A stretch of DNA of 64,000 nt from Prochlorococcus sp. AG-363-P06 (GCA_003280025.1 QCGD01000001.1:62001-126000), one strand, 5' to 3'. Shown: positions 20,106 to 30,841, counted from the stretch's first letter. Program-made: numbers and translations. Notes: generated from the sequence alone by a model not told the origin.

Positions 20106-20923
20106 TGCGCGGATTGATCACTTTCAAATAAATCATTAAAAATGTTTTTAAGATCATTTACTGAATCCAGAATGAAATCTGCACCTGCATTTCTTAGATT
20201 TAATTCATATAAATTACGATCTTTAACACGAGATTGTAAATGTAGATGAGGAGGAGCTACTCCTATACTTATGAACTTTTGAGTTGGGATTTGTTTTCTA
20301 GCATTAATAACTGTCTTTACATCTGCAATTGTGTCACCTAAATATGCGATTGGAATATTTGATGGACCAAGTTTATCTCCAAGAAGCTTTTTCGATAACA
20401 GAATCAAACCTTGAGGATCAGGCTTGTCAGGGGCATCTCCCATAGCTATTAAAGGGGGATCCGTTAATTTTAGTCTTTTTTCTAAGACAAATTTGGCAGA
20501 TTCAAACTCTGCACCACTTACAAAGCCCCACCTTATTCCTTTTTTGTCCAAAATATTAAAGAATTCTTTATCAACTAATAACTCTTCATTATTAATGAAT
20601 CCTGACCAGCTTAAACTATCTTTATTAGGACTTTCCCCAAAATAAAAAACTTTGAAAGAATTCACTATATCTTCTCTATGAGGTATCTGAAGATTTAAAT
20701 TTTTGCTTTTAATATATCTTTTGATAAGTTCCAAACTTAAATCCCAATCGTTGTTCCATATCCCTTCATTTTTTGCGTTATCTATATCTACATAGCTGGG
20801 CTCCCATCCTGAAAATTTGTAAACTGTTTTTTTCAGTGAAAGTCTGTAACTATTTTCTACGCTACGTATTACGCCGTCTATATCAAATAAAATTAAACCA
20901 ATATTTTTCAATGACTTTTTCAT
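20093..20923 (-). CDS. HAD superfamily hydrolase, subfamily IA
   Basis: A 276-residue HAD-fold protein with the nucleophile motif LILFDIDGVIRS near the N-terminus, FVSGAEF (motif II) and the motif III/IV region GDAPDKPDPQGL and AYLGDTIADV. Such proteins are phosphatases of small phosphorylated metabolites. It resembles a cyanobacterial HAD family of unassigned substrate. Monocistronic by spacing; function beyond phosphatase is not known to me. Confidence 0.83.
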   Translation of the reverse strand: MKKSLKNIGLILFDIDGVIRSVENSYRLSLKKTVYKFSGWEPSYVDIDNAKNEGIWNNDWDLSLELIKRYIKSKNLNLQIPHREDIVNSFKVFYFGESPNKDSLSWSGFINNEELLVDKEFFNILDKKGIRWGFVSGAEFESAKFVLEKRLKLTDPPLIAMGDAPDKPDPQGLILLSKKLLGDKLGPSNIPIAYLGDTIADVKTVINARKQIPTQKFISIGVAPPHLHLQSRVKDRNLYELNLRNAGADFILDSVNDLKNIFNDLFESDQSAQCLY

Positions 20924-21010
20924 TAATCCTTTTAAAAGGGTAGTATTCCATTACAAAAAAAGCAAAGAAAAAAGTATTCTTGGGTATTAAGGGATTTTTG
21001 ATTGTAATTT

Positions 21011-22822
21011 TTATAGATATCCTCTTGGAGTAAGAAATATTTCATCTATCAAAGTTGTTTTAGAATTACCAATAATAATAATTGATAACATATCAACCTC
21101 TTGGAAAGGGATACTATTTAAAGTAAAAAATTTCTTAGATTGATTTTCACGTCCTACTTGCCTCGCTATTAAAACTGGAGTATTTTCAGATCTAAATTTT
21201 AAACACAACTCTATTGCACTTTTTAATTGCCAATTTCTTGCAATTGATTGAGGATTAAAAATCGCTATCACGAAATCTCCCAAAAGAGCTCCTTGAATTC
21301 TTTTTTTAATTAATTCCCAAGGTGTTAACTTATCACTTAGACTTATTGAACAAAAATCATTCATCAATGGAGCGCCCCCAAGCGCTGCGGCTAATTGAAC
21401 ACTACTTATGCCTGGATGAATTTCATAATAAGGTCTATATTCTTTTTTAATATTTTGGATTAATTCTAAAGTGAGACCTGCCATGCCATAAAATCCAGAT
21501 TCGCCAGAAGAAATTAAAGCTACTTTTATTCCTTCTTCAGCAAGTTGTATTGCTTTTTCACATCTTTGCTTTTCCTCAGTAAGATTACTCTCTATTAGAA
21601 TCTGATCTACCCTTTTTAAGGGTTTAATTAAATCTAAATACATTTTGTATCCAATCCAAACTGAACATTTTGATAAAGCTTTTCTGGCATTATTTGTTAG
21701 GAACGAAATATCTCCAGGTCCACTTCCTACAACATGAATTTCTCCATTGGATGGATAGTATTGATTTTTAGATTCCGCTATTGCAAAAGTTACTGCACCA
21801 TTCTCATTGCTTGAAAAGTTTGTATTTTTAAAAATTCTTTTTTCCTTTAATAACTTCGAACCTTCTCCGGCAGCTAGTAAGCATGCTGCTTCAGCTACTG
21901 AGGGTGTTCCTATTTCATTTAAAACTATATTTGAAGGATTTGGGACATTAATTTCCGATAGATTTTTTATAGAGAAAAACTTGATAGGTAAGTTATTATC
22001 TTTAGCGATTTCTATTATTCCTTTTTCATCTTTTTTAAAATCAATGGTTGCAAATCCAGCAATTGATAGTCTTGATAAGTTATTAGATTCTAAAAAAGTA
22101 TTTAAAGATTTTTCTATTAATTCTTTACTAGTGTTTCTTTCACAACCAATTCCAATCCATAAAGTAGGCGGGTGCCAGGAGTTTGCATGATTATTAAAGA
22201 TACTCACATAAAATGTTGAGTTAAGTTTTTCAGTCTCATCTTGTGATAATTGAGTAATAATTCCTTCTAATTCTGAACTTTTCCATAAATTATTACCTGA
22301 TAATTGCTTACAAAAAATTTTTTTATTCTTTGCTTGGCTTATTACTAACTTTGACCAATCGCTTGTTTTACCAGATCTTTTCCACCCCCATTGATGCCCA
22401 AATGAATCAAGATTTAAGAAGTTTTGATCATTTGAATTACTTGTCTCGATTACTTCCCCACCAAATAAACTAGAAATCTGAAATGCAATATTTTGAGCAT
22501 TTGATTGATGTGATCCGATAATAGGTACGATTCTAGACCCTTGTTTATCCATGACAATTACCCCAGGATCTTTATCTTTTGAAGTTAAAAAAGAATTTAT
22601 TAATCTAATTGAGGCACCAATTGAACCTATAAAAATTATTAAATCTAATTTTTCCCATTTATCTTGTAGGAGAATTGTAGGTTTCTTAATTGGAATTTCA
22701 GCATCACCTCTTGTTCTCTTATCTGAGCTAGCAATATATATTTCATTAATAAATTCGGTTTTCTTTAGCCTTTTTAAGATTTCTTTGGACGTATCAGATA
22801 AACCTATAGCAATTCCTTTCAA
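21011..22822 (-). CDS. cobJ: CbiG-CobJ fusion: precorrin-3B C17-methyltransferase with cobalamin biosynthesis CbiG domain
   Basis: A 603-residue two-part protein. Residues 1 to about 340 resemble CbiG: an N-terminal LIIFIGSIGASIRLI and a C-terminal module WIGIGCERNTSKELIE through GTPSVAEAACLLAAGEGSKLL. Residues about 355-603 are the SAM-dependent corrin methyltransferase CobJ (HVVGSGPGDISFLT, YKMYLDLI, ISSGESGFYGMAGL, HPGISSVQLAAALGGAPLM). CbiG opens the ring-A lactone in the anaerobic pathway and CobJ/CbiH makes the ring contraction, so the fusion joins consecutive steps toward pseudocobalamin. Length is normal for the cyanobacterial fusion. Confidence 0.9.
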   Translation of the reverse strand: MKGIAIGLSDTSKEILKRLKKTEFINEIYIASSDKRTRGDAEIPIKKPTILLQDKWEKLDLIIFIGSIGASIRLINSFLTSKDKDPGVIVMDKQGSRIVPIIGSHQSNAQNIAFQISSLFGGEVIETSNSNDQNFLNLDSFGHQWGWKRSGKTSDWSKLVISQAKNKKIFCKQLSGNNLWKSSELEGIITQLSQDETEKLNSTFYVSIFNNHANSWHPPTLWIGIGCERNTSKELIEKSLNTFLESNNLSRLSIAGFATIDFKKDEKGIIEIAKDNNLPIKFFSIKNLSEINVPNPSNIVLNEIGTPSVAEAACLLAAGEGSKLLKEKRIFKNTNFSSNENGAVTFAIAESKNQYYPSNGEIHVVGSGPGDISFLTNNARKALSKCSVWIGYKMYLDLIKPLKRVDQILIESNLTEEKQRCEKAIQLAEEGIKVALISSGESGFYGMAGLTLELIQNIKKEYRPYYEIHPGISSVQLAAALGGAPLMNDFCSISLSDKLTPWELIKKRIQGALLGDFVIAIFNPQSIARNWQLKSAIELCLKFRSENTPVLIARQVGRENQSKKFFTLNSIPFQEVDMLSIIIIGNSKTTLIDEIFLTPRGYL

Positions 22823-23155
22823 ATTTAAAATCTTTTATTATGTTGAAATTATATACTCTCGCTGTATTTAATACATTTTATAGGTCAAATATAAAAAGAA
22901 CCTTAAGAAGTTATTGCATTCTTTGGGTAATTATGCTTAGAAGGTAGTTATATTTTAGAACTTTACAAATTATTCATATAGTAACAATCATTAGAACATT
23001 TGTTACGTTAATGCATAACCAAAGAATCTTTGGCTTATTATTTTTGAAACGAATATCTAAAGTTTTGATTGTTTCGTTTTCTTGAGAATTATCATTAAAG
23101 ATAAATTCAAGATTCAATCAATCTTCTTTAGGGTCAATTATTTTCGAGGTGCTAG
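22823..23155 (+). promoter_or_regulatory. psaA upstream region with leader hairpins
   Basis: A 333-base gap, long for this genome, between the divergent cobJ and psaA starts. It holds an inverted repeat GTAACAA / TTGTTAC with 12 bases between (22981-23006), a tight hairpin CCAAAG-AAT-CTTTGG (23019-23033) followed by a T-rich stretch, and facing arms GAAACGAA (23046-23053) and TTCGTTTTC (23073-23081, one bulge). GAGG lies shortly before the psaA start. A long structured 5' leader for psaAB is likely, but the transcription start cannot be placed by eye. No other gene is seen. Confidence 0.55.
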
Positions 23156-25459
23156 ATGACCATCAGCCCACCAGAAAGTGGAGAAAACAGCAACAAGGTT
23201 TTGCAAGAGCCAGTAAAGGCCGATGCAAGACCTATTGATTTTGCAAAATTTGATAAACCAGGTTTCTGGTCAACCAAATTATCAAAAGGACCAAAAACAA
23301 CTACTTGGATTTGGAATTTACATGCTGATGCACACGATTTCGATGTGCATACAGGAGACACTGAAGAAGCAACTAGAAAAATCTTCTCAGCTCACTTTGG
23401 ACATCTTGCAATCATTTTTATATGGATGAGTGCAGCATTCTTCCATGGAGCAAGATTTTCTAATTATTCAGGTTGGTTAGCAGATCCTACCAATGTCAAA
23501 CCAGGAGCTCAACAAGTTTGGGCAGTCGTTGGCCAAGAGATGCTAAACGGTAATCTTGGTGCAGATTACAACGGTATACAAATAAGCTCTGGAATTTTCC
23601 ATATGTGGAGAGCTTGGGGTATTACTAACGAAACTGAGTTAATGGCTCTAGCTATTGGAGCAGTAATAATGGCTGCTCTTATGCTTCATGGAGGAATCTA
23701 CCATTATCATAAGGCCGCTCCAAAGTTGGATTGGTTCCAAAATGTTGAATCTATGCTTAATCACCATCAAGCAGGTTTGATTGGGCTTGGATCAATAGCT
23801 TGGGCAGGACATTGTATTCATATCGGCGCACCAACTGCTGCACTTCTTGATGCAATAGATGCAGGCTCACCTTTAGTGATAAATGGTCAAAAGATAGCAA
23901 CTATTGCTGATATGCCTATGCCGCATCAATTATGCGATCCTCAGATAATCTCACAGATTTTTCCTGGACTTGCTAGCGGAGTAGGTAATTTCTTTAGTTT
24001 AAATTGGTTTGCTTTTTCAGACTTTTTAACATTTAACGGTGGTGTTAATCCTGTCACAGGAAGTTTATGGATGACTGATGTTTCTCATCATCATTTAGCT
24101 TTCGGAGTAATTGCAATAATTGGTGGCCATTTATATAGAACTAATTATGGTATTGGTCACAGTATGAAAGAGATATTAGATAGTGCTCAAGGAGATCCAA
24201 TATTATTCCCTGCGCCAAAAGGTCATCAAGGTCTGTATGAGTTTATGGCTGAAAGTAGACACGCACAGCTATCTGTTAACCTTGCATGTCTAGGTTCTCT
24301 TAGCATCTTGATTGCTCATCATATGTATGCTCTACCTCCATATCCATATTTAGCGACAGATTATATGACTGTCCTTGGTTTATTTACCCATCATATGTGG
24401 ATAGGAGCTCTATTTATTGTTGGAGCTGGAGCACATGCAGGCATAGCGATGGTAAGAGATTATGATCCTGCTAAGCATATAGATAATGTTTTAGACAGGA
24501 TTTTAAAGGCTAGAGATGCATTAATAAGTCATCTTAATTGGGTTTGTATGTGGTTAGGTTTCCATAGTTTTGGACTTTATATTCACAACGATACGATGAG
24601 AGCTTTAGGTAGACCTCAGGATATGTTTAGTGATACTGCAATCCAATTACAGCCAATTTTTGCTCAATGGATTCAAAGTATTCAGGCTTCTGCTGTAGGA
24701 ACCTCAGTTTTAGCTGGCACTCCAGAGGGATTACCTCATAAAGTTTTAAGTGAAGTTTTTAACGGTAATGTAATTGAAGTAGGTGGGAAAGTTGCAATAG
24801 CTCCAATTCAACTTGGAACTGCTGATTTGATGATCCATCACATTCATGCTTTCCAAATACACGTAACTTTATTGATTCTTCTTAAAGGTGTACTTTATGC
24901 AAGAAGTTCAAGGCTAATTCCTGATAAAGCTTCTCTTGGATTTAGATTCCCTTGTGATGGTCCAGGAAGAGGAGGTACTTGTCAGGTTTCATCTTGGGAC
25001 CATGTATTCTTGGCTCTTTTCTGGATGTATAACTGTATATCAATTGTTATCTTCCACTTCTCTTGGAAAATGCAAAGTGATGTTTGGGGACTTACAGGAG
25101 GCAACTTCTCTCAAAGTGCTATCACAATTAATGGCTGGTTAAGAGACTTCCTATGGGCTCAATCATCTCAGGTACTAACAAGTTACGGTGAAGCTATTAG
25201 TATGTATGGATTGATGTTCTTAGCAGCTCACTTCGTATGGGCATTTAGTTTGATGTTCCTATTCAGTGGAAGAGGCTATTGGCAAGAATTGTTTGAATCA
25301 ATACTATGGGCACATAACAAGCTTAAAGTTGCTCCAACTATTCAGCCTAGAGCTCTATCAATTACTCAAGGTAGAGCGGTCGGTGTAGCGCACTTCCTAC
25401 TAGGAGGTATAGCAACTACTTGGGCTTTCTTCCATGCACGTCTGTTTGGCCTTGGCTAA
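23156..25459 (+). CDS. psaA: Photosystem I P700 apoprotein A1
   Basis: A 767-residue PSI core protein with eleven membrane helices that binds P700, most antenna chlorophyll and, with PsaB, the 4Fe-4S centre Fx. The Fx loop [12 protein letters not shown] supplies two cysteines. Start [15 protein letters not shown] is typical for Prochlorococcus. It heads the psaA-psaB operon, 28 bases before psaB. Confidence 0.99.
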   Translation: MTISPPESGENSNKVLQEPVKADARPIDFAKFDKPGFWSTKLSKGPKTTTWIWNLHADAHDFDVHTGDTEEATRKIFSAHFGHLAIIFIWMSAAFFHGARFSNYSGWLADPTNVKPGAQQVWAVVGQEMLNGNLGADYNGIQISSGIFHMWRAWGITNETELMALAIGAVIMAALMLHGGIYHYHKAAPKLDWFQNVESMLNHHQAGLIGLGSIAWAGHCIHIGAPTAALLDAIDAGSPLVINGQKIATIADMPMPHQLCDPQIISQIFPGLASGVGNFFSLNWFAFSDFLTFNGGVNPVTGSLWMTDVSHHHLAFGVIAIIGGHLYRTNYGIGHSMKEILDSAQGDPILFPAPKGHQGLYEFMAESRHAQLSVNLACLGSLSILIAHHMYALPPYPYLATDYMTVLGLFTHHMWIGALFIVGAGAHAGIAMVRDYDPAKHIDNVLDRILKARDALISHLNWVCMWLGFHSFGLYIHNDTMRALGRPQDMFSDTAIQLQPIFAQWIQSIQASAVGTSVLAGTPEGLPHKVLSEVFNGNVIEVGGKVAIAPIQLGTADLMIHHIHAFQIHVTLLILLKGVLYARSSRLIPDKASLGFRFPCDGPGRGGTCQVSSWDHVFLALFWMYNCISIVIFHFSWKMQSDVWGLTGGNFSQSAITINGWLRDFLWAQSSQVLTSYGEAISMYGLMFLAAHFVWAFSLMFLFSGRGYWQELFESILWAHNKLKVAPTIQPRALSITQGRAVGVAHFLLGGIATTWAFFHARLFGLG

Positions 25460-25487
25460 ATAACCTGAACTTCACCTTATAAATTCA

Positions 25488-27716
25488 ATGGCAACTAAAT
25501 TTCCATCATTTAACCAGGGTCTAGCTCAGGACCCAACAACCCGCCGAATATGGTACGGAATAGCTACTGCTCATGACTTTGAAAGTCATGATGGGATGAC
25601 CGAAGAGAAACTTTATCAGAAGATATTCTCAACTCATTTTGGACATCTAGCAATTATTGCTCTATGGGTAGCTGGTAATCTGTTCCATATTGCTTGGCAG
25701 GGTAATTTTGAGCAATTTGTTCTTGATCCAACTCATGTTCGTCCTATAGCTCATGCTATTTGGGACCCTCATTTTGGAACAGGCATAACAGAAGCAATGA
25801 CACAGGCTGGAGCTAATGGCCCAGTTAATATTGCTTATTCAGGCTTGTACCATTGGTGGTACACAATTGGAATGAGAACTAACGAACAACTTTTTCAAGC
25901 TTCAATATTTATGAGTATTTTAGCTTGTTGGGTTTTATTCGCTGGTTGGTTACATTTACAGCCTAAATTCAGACCTACACTTGCTTGGTTTAAAAATGCA
26001 GAAGCACAATTAAACCATCATTTATCTGTTCTGTTTGGTTTCAGTAGTATTGCTTGGACTGGTCACTTAGTTCACGTTGCAATTCCTGAGTCTAGAGGTC
26101 AGCATGTTGGCTGGGAAAACTGGTTAACAGTTCTTCCACATCCTTCAGGATTAGCTCCCTTCTTCACTTTAAATTGGGGTGCTTATGCTCAAAACCCAGA
26201 TTCATTAGATGCTGTATTTGGAACAACTCAAGGAGCAGGAACAGCTATATTTACTTTTTTAGGAGGCCTTCATCCTCAAAGTGAATCTCTATGGTTAACT
26301 GATATTGCACATCATCATATTGCTATCGGTGTTGTACTAATTATTGGTGGCCACATGTATAGGAATACATTTGGTATAGGTCATACTTTAAAAGAAATAA
26401 CTGAAGCTCATAACACAAGGCATCCTAATGATCCACATAAAGGTTTCTTTGGGATTAGTCATGATGGAATTTATGAGACTGTTAATAACTCCCTACACTT
26501 TCAATTAGGTTTAGCATTGGCATCTCTTGGAGCTGTCACCTCTTTAGTTGCTCAACATATGGGGGCACTTCCTTCATATGCCTTTATTGCTAGAGATTAC
26601 ACAACTCAGTCAGCTCTTTATACTCACCATCAATACATAGCTATGTTTTTAATGGTAGGAGCTTTTGCTCACGGAGCTATTTTCTTTGTACGTGACTATG
26701 ATCCAGAATTAAATAAGGATAATGTTTTAGCTAGAGTTTTAGGAACTAAAGAAGCATTAATAAGTCACTTAAGTTGGGTGACAATGTTATTAGGATTCCA
26801 TACTTTAGGTATATACGTTCATAACGACGTTGTTGTAGCTTTTGGAAATCCAGAAAAACAAATTCTAATTGAACCAGTATTTGCTCAGTTTATACAAGCA
26901 GCCCAAGGAAAAATGATGTATGGCTTTAATGCTTTATTATCTGATCCTGCAAGTTCAGCTACTATTGCAGCAAATTCTATGCCAGGAAATCACTACTGGA
27001 TGGATTTAATTAATAGACAAGACGCTTTAAGTTCTTTCTTACCTATTGGCCCAGCTGATTTCTTAGTTCATCATGCTATTGCACTTGGACTTCACACAAC
27101 AGCTCTAATACTTATTAAAGGAGCATTAGATGCTAGAGGTACAAAATTAATTCCTGATAAAAAGGATTTAGGTTATGCTTTCCCTTGCGATGGCCCAGGT
27201 AGAGGAGGTACTTGTGATAGTTCTTCATGGGATGCTATGTACTTAGCAATGTTTTGGGCTTTAAATCTCATGGCATGGGTAACTTTCTATTGGCACTGGA
27301 AGCACCTAACAATTTGGCAAGGTAATGTAGCTCAATTTAATGAGTCTGGAACATATTTGATGGGTTGGTTCAGAGATTATCTTTGGTTGAATTCATCACA
27401 GTTAATCAATGGATATAATCCATTTGGAGTTAACTCCCTATCACCATGGGCTTGGATGTTCCTATTTGGCCATTTAGTATGGGCTACTGGATTCATGTTC
27501 TTAATATCATGGCGTGGTTATTGGCAAGAATTAATCGAAACATTAGTTTGGGCTCATCAGCGCACACCAATAGCTAACCTTGTTGGATGGAGAGATAAAC
27601 CAGTTGCACTTTCCATTGTTCAAGCAAGATTAGTGGGAATAACTCATTTCACAGTTGGAAATATCCTTACATTTGGTGCATTTGTTATTGCATCTACCTC
27701 AGGTAAGTTTGGATAA
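25488..27716 (+). CDS. psaB: Photosystem I P700 apoprotein A2
   Basis: A 742-residue partner of PsaA, starting [20 protein letters not shown], with its own Fx loop [12 protein letters not shown]. The pair forms the PSI reaction-centre heterodimer in thylakoids. It is followed 18 bases later by a strong intrinsic terminator, closing the operon. Confidence 0.99.
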   Translation: MATKFPSFNQGLAQDPTTRRIWYGIATAHDFESHDGMTEEKLYQKIFSTHFGHLAIIALWVAGNLFHIAWQGNFEQFVLDPTHVRPIAHAIWDPHFGTGITEAMTQAGANGPVNIAYSGLYHWWYTIGMRTNEQLFQASIFMSILACWVLFAGWLHLQPKFRPTLAWFKNAEAQLNHHLSVLFGFSSIAWTGHLVHVAIPESRGQHVGWENWLTVLPHPSGLAPFFTLNWGAYAQNPDSLDAVFGTTQGAGTAIFTFLGGLHPQSESLWLTDIAHHHIAIGVVLIIGGHMYRNTFGIGHTLKEITEAHNTRHPNDPHKGFFGISHDGIYETVNNSLHFQLGLALASLGAVTSLVAQHMGALPSYAFIARDYTTQSALYTHHQYIAMFLMVGAFAHGAIFFVRDYDPELNKDNVLARVLGTKEALISHLSWVTMLLGFHTLGIYVHNDVVVAFGNPEKQILIEPVFAQFIQAAQGKMMYGFNALLSDPASSATIAANSMPGNHYWMDLINRQDALSSFLPIGPADFLVHHAIALGLHTTALILIKGALDARGTKLIPDKKDLGYAFPCDGPGRGGTCDSSSWDAMYLAMFWALNLMAWVTFYWHWKHLTIWQGNVAQFNESGTYLMGWFRDYLWLNSSQLINGYNPFGVNSLSPWAWMFLFGHLVWATGFMFLISWRGYWQELIETLVWAHQRTPIANLVGWRDKPVALSIVQARLVGITHFTVGNILTFGAFVIASTSGKFG

Positions 27717-27734
27717 ATTCTGATTAAATAATTT

Positions 27735-27763
27735 AAATCACCACTTCTGTGGTGATTTTTTTT
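27735..27763 (+). terminator. Intrinsic terminator of psaAB
   Basis: Ten-base perfect stem AAATCACCAC (27735-27744) with TTCT loop and GTGGTGATTT (27749-27758), running into eight T (27756-27763). It is one of the clearest rho-independent terminators in the window and lies directly after psaB. Confidence 0.93.
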
Positions 27764-27822
27764 GTTTAATTTTTATTGTTCTAAATTAAGTTAAAATTGT
27801 AAAATTATTCTATTAAAAATAT

Positions 27823-28797
27823 ATGGAAGATATAAACCAGTTTATTTCTATAATTATTCCTGTTTTTAACGAAAGCGAGAGTATTTCTTATCTTTTAGAA
27901 GAAGTTAAGAGTGTTATGGAAGTAAATGAATTAAATTATGAGTTAATTGTAGTAAATGATGGTTCAGAAGATAATACTCACGCAGTATTAGAAAAAATTA
28001 CTAAAAGTTTTAAAGAATTATTAGTAATTTCTCTTCGTAAAAATTATGGTCAAACTGCGGCAATGGCAGCCGGCTTTGATATTTCTAGAGGCGACATTGT
28101 TATTACTTTGGATGGTGATTTGCAAAATGACCCAAATGACATTCCTAAATTAATTTCTGAAATTAATACAGGCTACGATTTGATATGTGGATGGAGGTTT
28201 AATCGAAAAGATAAATTAATTAATAGAAGGATTCCATCAAAAATAGCAAACAAGTTAATTGCTAAAGTAACAGGTTTAAAGTTACATGACTATGGATGCT
28301 CATTAAAAGCTTTTAAAAAAGAGATAATTGATGACGTGAAGTTATATGGAGAACTTCATAGGTTTTTGCCAATTTTAGCGAGTATAGAAGGAGCACGAAT
28401 TAAAGAAGTTAAGGTTAATCATCGAAGTCGTAAATATGGATCTAGTAAATATGGAATTGATAGAACTTTTAGAGTTTTAATGGATCTGCTAACTGTTTGG
28501 TTTATGACAAGATTTCTGACAAGACCGATGTATGGATTTGGCTTTGTTGGAATTATAAGTATTCTAATAAGTCTTTTAATGTCCTCTTATCTGTTAATAG
28601 AAAAAATATTGGGTCAGGATATTGGAAATCGTCCAATGTTAATCTTTGCATTGATATTAGGAGTCGCTGGGGTTCAATTATTTAGTTTTGGCTTATTAAG
28701 CGAACTTCTAATGAGGACTTATCATGAAAGTCAAAAAAGACCAATTTACAGAGTTAGAACAATTCAAGGTGCCATTAATAATGATAATTTTACTTAA
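27823..28797 (+). CDS. Family 2 glycosyltransferase, GtrB/DPM1-like
   Basis: A 324-residue membrane-anchored glycosyltransferase. The N-terminal GT-A domain starts FISIIIPVFNESESISYLLEE, with VVNDGSEDNT and the DXD-like LDGDLQNDP; two hydrophobic helices lie near residues 230-300. This architecture is that of polyprenyl-phosphate sugar transferases such as GtrB and ArnC, which charge undecaprenyl phosphate with a sugar. An ArnT-like user of such lipid-linked sugar lies at 53846-55402, though it is broken. It overlaps the convergent next gene by 8 bases. Confidence 0.88.
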   Translation: MEDINQFISIIIPVFNESESISYLLEEVKSVMEVNELNYELIVVNDGSEDNTHAVLEKITKSFKELLVISLRKNYGQTAAMAAGFDISRGDIVITLDGDLQNDPNDIPKLISEINTGYDLICGWRFNRKDKLINRRIPSKIANKLIAKVTGLKLHDYGCSLKAFKKEIIDDVKLYGELHRFLPILASIEGARIKEVKVNHRSRKYGSSKYGIDRTFRVLMDLLTVWFMTRFLTRPMYGFGFVGIISILISLLMSSYLLIEKILGQDIGNRPMLIFALILGVAGVQLFSFGLLSELLMRTYHESQKRPIYRVRTIQGAINNDNFT

Positions 28798-29182
28798 ATT
28801 TTCTAATTAATTTAGCTGATCTTTCTACTATTTCTAGAGATGGATCTTTTAATCCTCTTCTAAGAATAGGCAATGTTGATTTGTCTCCTAATTCCTCAGC
28901 AATTTTTAAGGCTTTTAATTTAGCTTCTTCATTACTTTGAAAAAGTTTAAACATTCTATTTCTAAGCGATTTTTTATGAAACTCTGAGTATATAAATTCT
29001 TCGCGTTTATAAGATATTATATTCTTTTTAGATTTATATCTATTATGATTTTCTTGTTTATTTAAGAGTTTATTAGAATATAAATTTTTTATTTTTACTG
29101 CATTTTTAAATTTATTTCTTTTAAAAATGAATAGAAAAAATACTATAAAAATAATTAGTACTATTGCAAAAAAATTTAGCAT
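28790..29182 (-). CDS. Small membrane-anchored HEAT-like repeat protein, unknown function
   Basis: A 130-residue protein. Residues about 3-20 form one hydrophobic helix followed by Lys/Arg-rich sequence, giving a single-span anchor with the rest probably cytoplasmic. The last 50 residues (AEELGDKSTLPILRRGLKDP and SLEIVERSAKLIRKFK) look like one or two HEAT-type repeats, as seen in scaffold proteins and bilin lyases. I do not recognise a named family. It sits between a glycosyltransferase and psaI, diverging from psaI by 92 bases. Confidence 0.7.
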   Translation of the reverse strand: MLNFFAIVLIIFIVFFLFIFKRNKFKNAVKIKNLYSNKLLNKQENHNRYKSKKNIISYKREEFIYSEFHKKSLRNRMFKLFQSNEEAKLKALKIAEELGDKSTLPILRRGLKDPSLEIVERSAKLIRKFK

Positions 29183-29274
29183 GTAAAAAGTTAATAATTT
29201 TTATATCATCCAGTAATAAAAGTAACACTATTTCTCAGATAAATACTAAAGTGTTTAAAGATGTTAAATCAACT

Positions 29275-29388
29275 ATGTCATCTGAATTCTCAAATCTTCT
29301 GCCTTCGGTCTTTGTCCCAATGATTGGCTTGGTAGCACCTGCTGTATTTATTGTATTAATAGGCAGATTCATAACAGCTACTGAATAA
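29275..29388 (+). CDS. psaI: Photosystem I reaction centre subunit VIII
   Basis: A 37-residue single-span membrane protein, MSSEFSNLLPSVFVPMIGLV followed by a hydrophobic helix and ending RFITATE, matching PsaI. It lies at the trimer-forming side of PSI next to PsaL, and the two genes are adjacent here (31 bases), as in other cyanobacteria. An upstream in-frame extension from 29164 would overlap the opposite gene and is rejected. Confidence 0.95.
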   Translation: MSSEFSNLLPSVFVPMIGLVAPAVFIVLIGRFITATE

Positions 29389-29418
29389 AAATCTATTATC
29401 ACATTATCTTTTTTTACA

Positions 29419-30021
29419 ATGAGCGATTCACAAACAACAAGTAAAGAATTATTAGGCGCAACGCCTAGATTTGCTGAAAAGTATATTGACCAAAGTGTTC
29501 AACCAACAGATATTGGTATTGCAGATCAGTGGGCAGTAAAAACAGTAGCTGATCCATGCGTCGGAAATTTAGCAACCCCCGTTAATAGCGGTTATTTTAC
29601 TAAAGCTTTTATAAATAATTTACCTTTTTATAGAGAAGGAATTTCTCCTAATTTTAGAGGTCTAGAGACTGGAGCAGCTTTTGGTTATCTCTTGTATGGT
29701 CCATTTACAATGACTGGTCCTTTAAGAAATTCTGATGCTGCATTGACAGTAGGACTACTCGCGGCTGTTGGCGCTGTTCATATTTTAACAGCACTTTTAG
29801 TTCTTTATAATGCTCCAGGTAAAGCACCTAACGTACAGCCTGCTGATGCTACAGTTAATAATCCTCCTGCCGATTTATTTACTAGAGCAGGATGGGCTGA
29901 TTTTACTAGTGGATTTTGGCTAGGTGGTTGTGGTGGTGCAGTATTCGCATGGCTTCTTGTAGGAACACTACATTTAAACAACATAATGCAACTAATACAA
30001 AATATTTGGACTACTGGCTAA
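29419..30021 (+). CDS. psaL: Photosystem I reaction centre subunit XI
   Basis: A 200-residue PsaL, the subunit that forms the trimerisation domain of cyanobacterial PSI. Conserved parts include [37 protein letters not shown] and the C-terminal helix [17 protein letters not shown]. The N-terminus is longer than in many freshwater cyanobacteria, as in marine Prochlorococcus. Probably co-transcribed with psaI. Confidence 0.97.
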   Translation: MSDSQTTSKELLGATPRFAEKYIDQSVQPTDIGIADQWAVKTVADPCVGNLATPVNSGYFTKAFINNLPFYREGISPNFRGLETGAAFGYLLYGPFTMTGPLRNSDAALTVGLLAAVGAVHILTALLVLYNAPGKAPNVQPADATVNNPPADLFTRAGWADFTSGFWLGGCGGAVFAWLLVGTLHLNNIMQLIQNIWTTG

Positions 30022-30079
30022 CTGTAGAATCTAAAGAACGAATCATATTTTTAATATTGTAATTTAATATAAATAATTT

Positions 30080-30838
30080 CTATCTTATTGTTCTATCCCA
30101 TCTGTAGTTTCTCATTACTCGTCCTGCAGAAATTAACTTTGATTGATAGTGCAATGAGATTTTGTCCTTAGTTTCTTTTATCGTATCTACTCCTATCCCA
30201 TTTCTTCCGAAATCATTACCAGAACTGTGATAAAAAAAACCATCTCCTTTGTAGATTCCAACATGATCACATTTTTCTTGATTTCCAAAGAATAAAATAT
30301 CGCCTGTTTGGAGAGGCTTTTGATTTTCGTTGAAATTAAAAAGGTGTTTACAAAAACTTTTTAATTGATGAGAGTCTCTAGGTATGTAAATTCTATGCAT
30401 AAAAAAAGCTGTCTGAATTAGGCCTGAACAGTCGAAATTTGGTCCTAATGTGCCTCCCCAAAGATATCTATTTTTTGATTGAGATTGATCCTTGATCCAA
30501 TTAAGAATTAAGGGAATTTGCTGCTTTATTAATAAGTCTTCATTTTCTATAATCTCATTTCTTCTAATTTCGTATTTCTCAATAATTAATTTATCTAAAT
30601 CGATCCAACAAATGTAACCATCTTCATAAAATTGAACTAAAACCCTCGAAAGTTTCTTTGTATTTTGATAGGAATTTGGATAAATTAGTTTAAAAAATCT
30701 ATTTTTAAATATTTCTGTAACTAGATTATTTTCACTTTCATGTTGATACCCAGAAATGTTAACTTTTAATTTCCACCAAATAGTGTTTGAAAAATTAGTT
30801 TGCTTAAATAGTGAAATAGGGTCTATATAATTCTTCAT
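30080..30838 (-). CDS. NlpC/P60 family cell-wall peptidase
   Basis: A 252-residue protein whose C-terminal half is an NlpC/P60 (C40) papain-like domain: catalytic C137 in NFDCSGLIQ, H192 in CDHVGIY and H204 in FYHSSG. The N-terminal about 100 residues resemble a bacterial SH3-like domain (VLVQFYEDGYICWIDLDKL). Such enzymes cut gamma-D-glutamyl-diaminopimelate bonds in peptidoglycan stems. No signal peptide is seen. It diverges from the beta-lactamase-like gene with only 3 bases between start codons. Confidence 0.87.
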   Translation of the reverse strand: MKNYIDPISLFKQTNFSNTIWWKLKVNISGYQHESENNLVTEIFKNRFFKLIYPNSYQNTKKLSRVLVQFYEDGYICWIDLDKLIIEKYEIRRNEIIENEDLLIKQQIPLILNWIKDQSQSKNRYLWGGTLGPNFDCSGLIQTAFFMHRIYIPRDSHQLKSFCKHLFNFNENQKPLQTGDILFFGNQEKCDHVGIYKGDGFFYHSSGNDFGRNGIGVDTIKETKDKISLHYQSKLISAGRVMRNYRWDRTIR

Positions 30839-30841
30839 ACG

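Noticed and set aside
21807-22190. Plus-strand 127-residue ORF within cobJ
   Set aside because: Lies wholly inside a well-supported fusion gene on the other strand and matches nothing recognisable.
29164-29274. N-terminal extension of PsaI to 74 residues
   Set aside because: Would overlap the opposite-strand gene; PsaI is always about 35-40 residues and starts MSSEF-like at 29275.
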